Assembly: GCF_022568795.1 (NCBI RefSeq)
Contig: NZ_JAKZHU010000001.1
Span: forward strand, 744,001-808,000
Length of the DNA stretch: 64,000 nucleotides
Reading direction: 5' to 3'
DNA from: Arsenicicoccus dermatophilus
GTDB taxonomy: Bacteria > Actinomycetota > Actinomycetes > Actinomycetales > Dermatophilaceae
Below the pieces are notes generated by a model, which was given only the letters and a program-made list of their open reading frames with translations, was not told where the DNA came from and did not search any database. A program made the position numbers and the translations under genes. The stretch's first letter is position 1; every line of letters starts with the position of its first letter. Shown here piece by piece: positions 58,382 to 64,000 of the stretch.

Positions 58382-59356
58382 ATGGGCGTGACCAGTGAAG
58401 GGCTCCAGCGGTCTGGGGGCTCCGGAAGCCTGACGGTGGCGGTGGTGGCCCGGCTCGTCGGAGTGGCGCCGTCGACCTTGCGCACGTGGGCCCGCCGCTA
58501 CGGGCTCGAGCCGTCCGGGCACCGCTCGGGTCTGCATCGTCGTTACTCCGAGACCGACGTCGCACGCCTGCGCTACATGCGCTCCCTCACCCAGTCCGGC
58601 ATGACGTCCCGGGACGCCGCGACGCGCGCCATGACCGCGACCCTCGACGAGCTGGCGGCCACTCCCGGCGTCGGGCACCCCGTCGGGGAGCTGACCCCGA
58701 CGGCGGCCCTGCGCTCGGACCGACGGCCGATGCAGGAGCGGGCCTACGTCGGTGACGTGGCTCCCGTCGTCAAGACCCTTCTCGGTACCCTGGGCAACGC
58801 CGACGCCCGCGGCACCATCTCCTTGCTCCGGATCGCCCTGCGCGACCTCGGCGCGGCGCGCACGTGGGACGAGCGGGTGCTGCCGGCCCGCGCCGCCCTG
58901 TGGCGGCTGCACCGCGAGGCGCAGGCGCGCGGGGACGCCCTCCTGTCCACCGCGGTGGTGGGCGCCGTGGGCGACGTCCGTCTCGGCCGCGCCCCGCGCA
59001 ACCTCGTCCCTGTCTATCTGTGCTCGCTGCCGGGTCACCAGGATCCGGCAGCCGAGGCGCTGCTCCTGGCGGCTCTGGCCGAGCGGTCGATCCACGCCTC
59101 CGTGCTGGGACTGGGCGCCGGTGCCGCCACGGCGATCCGGGCGGTGTCGGGGGCGCCGGCAGGGGTTCTCGTGCTCCAGGTGCCCGACGACCAGGTCGCG
59201 GCGCAGCTCGCAGGTCGGCTCCGTCAGGTGGCCGGCGTCGGCGAGCAGCTGCACTGGGGCGAGGGCTGGGTCCGGTGGGCCGGGCACTCCGGCGGTATGA
59301 CGGACCTGGTCCGGGCGGTCGAGGCGGCCAGCTGTCCGCCACCCGAGCAGCCCTGA
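58382..59356 (+). CDS. MerR-family-like regulator with C-terminal sensor-like domain
   Basis: 324 residues. The MerR HTH is at about 20-85: LTVAVVARLVGVAPSTLRTWARRYGL, HRRYSETDVARLRYMRSL. The rest (about 125-320) resembles the helical plus Rossmann parts of B12-binding MerR proteins (VVKTLLGTLGNADARGTISLL, VYLCSLPGHQDPAAEALLLAAL), but no DxHxxG cobalamin motif is present. Start ATG 58382 behind GGGAGAC. It lies between whiD and bldM, which are neighbours in Streptomyces. Confidence 0.85.
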   Translation: MGVTSEGLQRSGGSGSLTVAVVARLVGVAPSTLRTWARRYGLEPSGHRSGLHRRYSETDVARLRYMRSLTQSGMTSRDAATRAMTATLDELAATPGVGHPVGELTPTAALRSDRRPMQERAYVGDVAPVVKTLLGTLGNADARGTISLLRIALRDLGAARTWDERVLPARAALWRLHREAQARGDALLSTAVVGAVGDVRLGRAPRNLVPVYLCSLPGHQDPAAEALLLAALAERSIHASVLGLGAGAATAIRAVSGAPAGVLVLQVPDDQVAAQLAGRLRQVAGVGEQLHWGEGWVRWAGHSGGMTDLVRAVEAASCPPPEQP

Positions 59357-59642
59357 GGCCCGGGTCGGCGGCGCGGGACGCCCGACGACCGGTGTCGGTG
59401 GTGGCGCCCGCAGGTGCTGACGCCGCGAGGTCGCGCGATGTCTTTGGTCACACTCCGTGCCGAAACGTGTCACGGGTGTGCGGGTTGGGCGGAAATGTGG
59501 CATATGGCGGACAGTGCTCGGACCTGCGGGTAACCTCACCGTCGGGGAGAGGTGCGTCATCATCCGGAAATGGCTGAATTTGACGCAGCGGTGAGCCAAG
59601 ATAACTCTTGGTAGTTGACGTTAACCCGACCGGAGGCAGTAG
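59357..59642 (+). promoter_or_regulatory. bldM upstream region
   Basis: 286 nt without a gene. AT-richer toward 59440-59630. TTGACG occurs at about 59580 and again near 59616 followed by GTTAAC; GATAAC is near 59600. Spacing to a matching -35 is not standard, so a promoter of another sigma class is possible. The ribosome site CGGAGGCAGTAG precedes ATG 59643. Confidence 0.4.
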
Positions 59643-60245
59643 ATGACAGTCGTCATGGTGTGCGACGACGCGCCGCTCACTCGTGAGGTCATGATGCGGC
59701 GCATCGGCTCGCTGCCCGGGGTGACCCGGGTGTGTGGTGCCTCCTCAGGAGAGGAGCTGCTCGCGAAGTACGCGACCGAGCAGCCCACCCTGACGCTCAC
59801 GGACCTGCGCATGCCGGGCATGGGCGGCCTCGACGCCGTGAAGCGCCTCCTCGCGCTGCGCCCCAACGCGCAGGTCATGATGATGACCCTGGCCGAGGAC
59901 ATCGACGGGGTCGCCCGAGCCCTGAGCTACGGCGCCAAGGGCTACGTCATGAAGGACTCCACCCGGGAGGAGCTCGCCGTGGCCCTCGCGCCGTTCATCG
60001 GCGAGGCCATGCCACGGGCGCACCGCGGGGGACCGCTGGCCGGAGCCCCCGCCACCCTGACCGCCCGGGAGCTCGAGGTCCTGCGGGGCATGAGCCAGGG
60101 GCAGAGCAACGCCGAGATCGGCGCCGAGCTCTACCTCACCGAGGACACCATCAAAACGCACGCCCGTCGGTTGTTCCGCAAGCTGGACGCGTCGGACCGT
60201 GCCCACGCCGTCGCCATCGCCTACCGCTCGGGCCTGATCAGCTGA
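59643..60245 (+). CDS. bldM: BldM-like orphan response regulator
   Basis: 200 residues. Receiver domain (about 1-120): Asp-8, Asp-9, Asp-54 (TDLRMPGMGG), Thr-82 and Lys-104 are all present. LuxR-type HTH (about 135-198): LTARELEVLRGMSQGQSNAEIGAEL, then EDTIKTHARRLFRKLDASDRAH, which matches the BldM pattern closely. No histidine kinase adjoins. In Streptomyces BldM is an atypical, possibly phosphorylation-independent, regulator of aerial growth. The gene order whiD-bldM-sigma supports orthology. Confidence 0.9.
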   Translation: MTVVMVCDDAPLTREVMMRRIGSLPGVTRVCGASSGEELLAKYATEQPTLTLTDLRMPGMGGLDAVKRLLALRPNAQVMMMTLAEDIDGVARALSYGAKGYVMKDSTREELAVALAPFIGEAMPRAHRGGPLAGAPATLTARELEVLRGMSQGQSNAEIGAELYLTEDTIKTHARRLFRKLDASDRAHAVAIAYRSGLIS

Positions 60246-60277
60246 AACGCTCCGTCCGGTGCGAATCCCCGCCGCCG

Positions 60278-60303
60278 GAGGCGCAGACTGTGATCTGCGC
60301 CTC
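60278..60303 (+). terminator. Terminator of bldM
   Basis: Perfect 10-bp stem, arms 60278-60287 and 60294-60303, loop CTGTGA, followed by TTC. Confidence 0.75.
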
Positions 60304-60451
60304 TTCGCCGGCTTCCGTGGTCGTGCCGGCCCGCTGCCACTACGCTTGAGCGGCGCGTACCCAGGCGCCGGGCAGTGTCGTGCCGGGCGCTGCTGAGGCA
60401 GTGAGGGGGGATGGCGTGCCCGAGGCTGTAACGCCCGACGAGGGAGCACCG

Positions 60452-61042
60452 ATGTCACCCTCGGGTGTCGCCCTGCGCTCCGCCGAGCTCGTGTCGGCGG
60501 CGGCCGGAGGTGAGCCCGCCGCCCTGCAGGCGGTGCTGACCGACGTGCGACGCATCGCCTTCCGCTACTGCCGTGCCCGCCTCGGTGGCCTTCCCGGAGG
60601 GATCCAGGCCGCCGACGACGCCGCACAGGAGGTGTGTGTCGCCGTGCTGCGCTCGTTGCCCCGATACGAGGACCGTGGTCTGCCCTTCGAGGCCTTCGTC
60701 TACGGCATCGCCTCCCGCAAGGTGGCCGACACCATGCGTGGCACCCTCGGCGGCCCGGTCCTGACCGACGAGCTGCCCGACCGCCCCGACGAGGAAGCGG
60801 ATCCGCTGGCGGGCGTCCTGGAGGCCGAGCGCTCCACCCAGGTCAACGCGCTGCTCGACCGGCTCACCCCCAGCCAGCGGGAGATCCTCACCCTGCGGGT
60901 CGCCGTCGGGATGAGCGCGGACGAGGTGGGTGCCGCCATGGGCCTGTCCGCCGGCGCCGTGCGGGTCGCCCAGCACCGCGCCCTGAACCGGCTGCGCGCC
61001 CTCGCGGGGGCGAGCTCCTCGCTCGACGGTGGTGACGTCTGA
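60452..61042 (+). CDS. ECF sigma factor, SigD/ShbA type
   Basis: 196 residues from ATG 60452 (GAGGGAGCACC upstream; GTG 60416 and 60380 are alternatives). Region 2: [12 protein letters not shown], then [41 protein letters not shown]. Region 4: [49 protein letters not shown]. Position between bldM and guaB, and a partner of the RsdA type downstream, indicate SigD of mycobacteria or ShbA of Streptomyces. ShbA drives expression of the main sigma factor in Streptomyces. Its last base is the first base of the next gene. Confidence 0.92.
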   Translation: MSPSGVALRSAELVSAAAGGEPAALQAVLTDVRRIAFRYCRARLGGLPGGIQAADDAAQEVCVAVLRSLPRYEDRGLPFEAFVYGIASRKVADTMRGTLGGPVLTDELPDRPDEEADPLAGVLEAERSTQVNALLDRLTPSQREILTLRVAVGMSADEVGAAMGLSAGAVRVAQHRALNRLRALAGASSSLDGGDV

Positions 61043-62223
61043 TGTCCCCGCCGTCGACGGGTCCCCGCCCCGCCCTGTCCCTCGTCCCCGGCGACCCGGA
61101 CCTGACCGCCATACAGGCCGACGACGAGCTGCTCGACACCCTGGGTGCCCGGGCGCTGGACGCCAGCCTGCTCGCCGACCCGGTCACCGGACTCCTCGGC
61201 GGGTGGGTGGACCAGCTCGACGAGAACCTGCCGCCGGACCTGCGGCCGGAGGAGATCTACGCCCCCTCGCGGCGCACCGTGCTGGTGTCGCGCGTCGGGG
61301 TCGCCGCCGGCGTGGCTGCCCTCGTGCTCGGCGGTGGAGCGGTCGCCGCCGCGGCCACCGGAGGCGGGCTGGGCGGGTTCATGTCCAAGGCCCACCGCGC
61401 CGTCGAGCAGGGGATCGCCGCGCCGCGCCCCGTCGACCCCGCCGTCCTCGCGACCGCAGACCTGCCCACCTCCTCGCTGGGCGACGGCCACGCGGTCCGG
61501 CGCGCCCTCGTGCTCGCCCAGCAGCGGCTCGTCGCGGGTGACCGGGACGGCGCCGCCGCGGTGGTCGCGCTGATCGAGGCCCAGGTGGGTCGGGATCCCA
61601 GCCTGCTCGACGACGGGGACCGTACGCTGCTGGCGACGGTCCGCCATGGCCTGGGCTCCGACGTCGAACCTGCTGTCCTCGCGCGGCCCGCCCCCAGCTC
61701 CGAGGGTGAGTCCGGCCGGGGCCCGGACCGCGCGTCGTCCCCCGGTCGCGGTGCGGGGGAGACGCTGGAGACCGACCGGTCCTCCGCCGTCGGGGTACCA
61801 CCCCGGGGGTCCCAGGACACCGGGGCGCAGCCGTCGGACGGGGCAGCCACCCCTCCGACCGAGCCGGCGCCGGCGGGCCCCCGCACCAGGCCGGGCCACG
61901 GCGGGGGCCAGGGCAGGCCGACGACCAGCCCCACCGACCGTGGGCACGGTCGGCCCACGACCACCCCGCGCCCCACGGACCCGACCAGCGTCCCCACGAC
62001 GCCTGCGCCCACCCCCGGCCCGACCACGGCGCGGCCGACCACCACCCCGGGTCGGCCCTCGCCGACCGGGCGCCCCACCGCCAGCCCCACCCGCACACCC
62101 ACGGCCGCTCCGCCGACCCTGGGCGCGTCCTCCGCGTCGGTCGTCGGTCCGCCCTCGACGGGGGGCGTCCGCACGGTCACCGAGACGGGCTCGACGCGCG
62201 GCGCCGGGCCCGCGGCCCCCTGA
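61042..62223 (+). CDS. Membrane-bound anti-sigma factor, RsdA type
   Basis: 393 residues. The N-terminal sigma-binding peptide is LTAIQADDELLDTLGARAL (about 20-40), as in RsdA. One membrane segment lies near 82-105 (VGVAAGVAALVLGGGAVAAAA). Outside: a helical portion (about 110-205) then a long Pro/Thr/Arg-rich tail. It would hold the sigma factor at the membrane until proteolysis frees it. Its start shares a base with the sigma stop (TGATG), so synthesis is balanced. Confidence 0.88.
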   Translation: MSPPSTGPRPALSLVPGDPDLTAIQADDELLDTLGARALDASLLADPVTGLLGGWVDQLDENLPPDLRPEEIYAPSRRTVLVSRVGVAAGVAALVLGGGAVAAAATGGGLGGFMSKAHRAVEQGIAAPRPVDPAVLATADLPTSSLGDGHAVRRALVLAQQRLVAGDRDGAAAVVALIEAQVGRDPSLLDDGDRTLLATVRHGLGSDVEPAVLARPAPSSEGESGRGPDRASSPGRGAGETLETDRSSAVGVPPRGSQDTGAQPSDGAATPPTEPAPAGPRTRPGHGGGQGRPTTSPTDRGHGRPTTTPRPTDPTSVPTTPAPTPGPTTARPTTTPGRPSPTGRPTASPTRTPTAAPPTLGASSASVVGPPSTGGVRTVTETGSTRGAGPAAP

Positions 62224-62231
62224 CCGGCATA

Positions 62232-62321
62232 CCCCTGGCCCTCGCACCACCGGGGACGCCCGGCCCGCCGCCTGGGGGCCGGGCCCGCCCGCCCCCTGGC
62301 CCTCGCACCACCGGGGACGCC
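62232..62321. repeat. 29-bp direct repeat before guaB
   Basis: 62232-62260 and 62293-62321 are identical 29-mers (start CCCCTGGCCCTCGCACC), 61 bp apart start to start, in the 143-nt gap between the anti-sigma gene and guaB. The 32 nt between them include GGGCCGGGCCCG-like palindromic sequence. The second copy ends 45 nt before guaB. Confidence 0.85.
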
Positions 62322-62357
62322 ACCGCACCGGACCGCCAGCTCGCGCCGGCTCGGTAG

Positions 62358-63887
<1,530 letters not shown>

Positions 63888-63915
63888 GCGGCACCCTCCC
63901 ACACCAGGAAACCCA

Positions 63916-64000
63916 GTGACCGAGATCGAGATCGGACGCGGCAAGCGCGCCCGCCAGGCCTGCACCTTCGACGACATCGCGATCGTCCCCTCCCGGCGCA
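63916..64000 (+). CDS. GuaB3-family IMP dehydrogenase-related protein, 5' end
   Basis: 28 codons from GTG 63916 to the window edge. EIEIGRGKRARQACTFDDIA then IVPSRR is the typical GuaB3 start. The gene continues beyond the window. GuaB3 resembles IMP dehydrogenase but has no CBS domains and, in actinobacteria, follows guaB (guaB2). Confidence 0.92.
   Translation, partial: MTEIEIGRGKRARQACTFDDIAIVPSRR

Overview
The window is high-GC actinobacterial DNA. The gene content and order fit the order Micrococcales, probably Intrasporangiaceae or a near relative; this placement is inferred from gene order, codon use and markers, not from a search. Markers include mycothiol amidase (mca), WhiB/BldM-type regulators, many GTG starts and many ATGA-overlapped operons. 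The DNA is almost entirely chromosomal core. No prophage, insertion sequence, CRISPR array or biosynthetic gene cluster was seen.

Layout. 1-5 kb: end of a SurA-like gene, mazG, eno, an ftsB/divIC-like gene, DUF501 and ppx (the conserved eno-divIC-ppx block). 5-7 kb: permease and lipoprotein of a thiamine-precursor/nitrate-taurine type ABC importer, with no ATPase gene beside them. 7-11 kb: an HTH regulator divergent from a secreted papain-like protease plus a membrane-anchored partner, with two inverted repeats between them; then a PadR/HAAS pair. 11-17 kb: a frameshifted GNAT gene, a family 5 uracil-DNA glycosylase, tyrosine phenol-lyase, pgi, an odd tRNA with anticodon UAA, and a Bax1-I/YccA protein. 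17.6-21.5 kb: a decaying strip with a thiolase pseudogene, an SGNH hydrolase, a broken cytidine deaminase and a zinc-ribbon ORF of atypical codon use.

21-32 kb: GNAT-msrA, an orphan mutL, greA, DUF4307/mca, isoprenyl transferase, PIN-PhoH and feoABC behind a candidate iron box. 31-39.5 kb: coaA, then glmS-acpS-nnr-alr-hydrolase-tsaE (cell-wall precursors and t6A). 39.7-49 kb: a lipoprotein, a cytosine/purine permease, a secreted protein with three thioredoxin folds, DUF1684, and an MFS transporter with a ~680-residue repetitive acidic N-terminus whose reading frame is broken. 49-54 kb: tsaB-rimI-tsaD, a GH3 lipoprotein and ribokinase. 54-64 kb: a THUMP-like methyltransferase, then CIRCE-groES-groEL1, whiD/whiB3, a MerR-like gene, bldM, an ECF sigma factor (sigD/shbA type), its anti-sigma factor (rsdA type), guaB and the start of guaB3. 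This last order matches the developmental regulator block of Streptomyces and the sigD-guaB2-guaB3 block of Mycobacterium.

Most distinctive signals: (1) a perfectly folded class I tRNA with a UAA anticodon, in a window where I found no in-frame TTA codon in an intact gene; (2) the frameshifted repeat-rich MFS gene; (3) the protease/partner operon with paired operator-like repeats; (4) the three-thioredoxin secreted protein; (5) pseudogenes that have lost catalytic residues as well as frame; (6) unusually long perfect hairpins, two of which extend into coding sequence.
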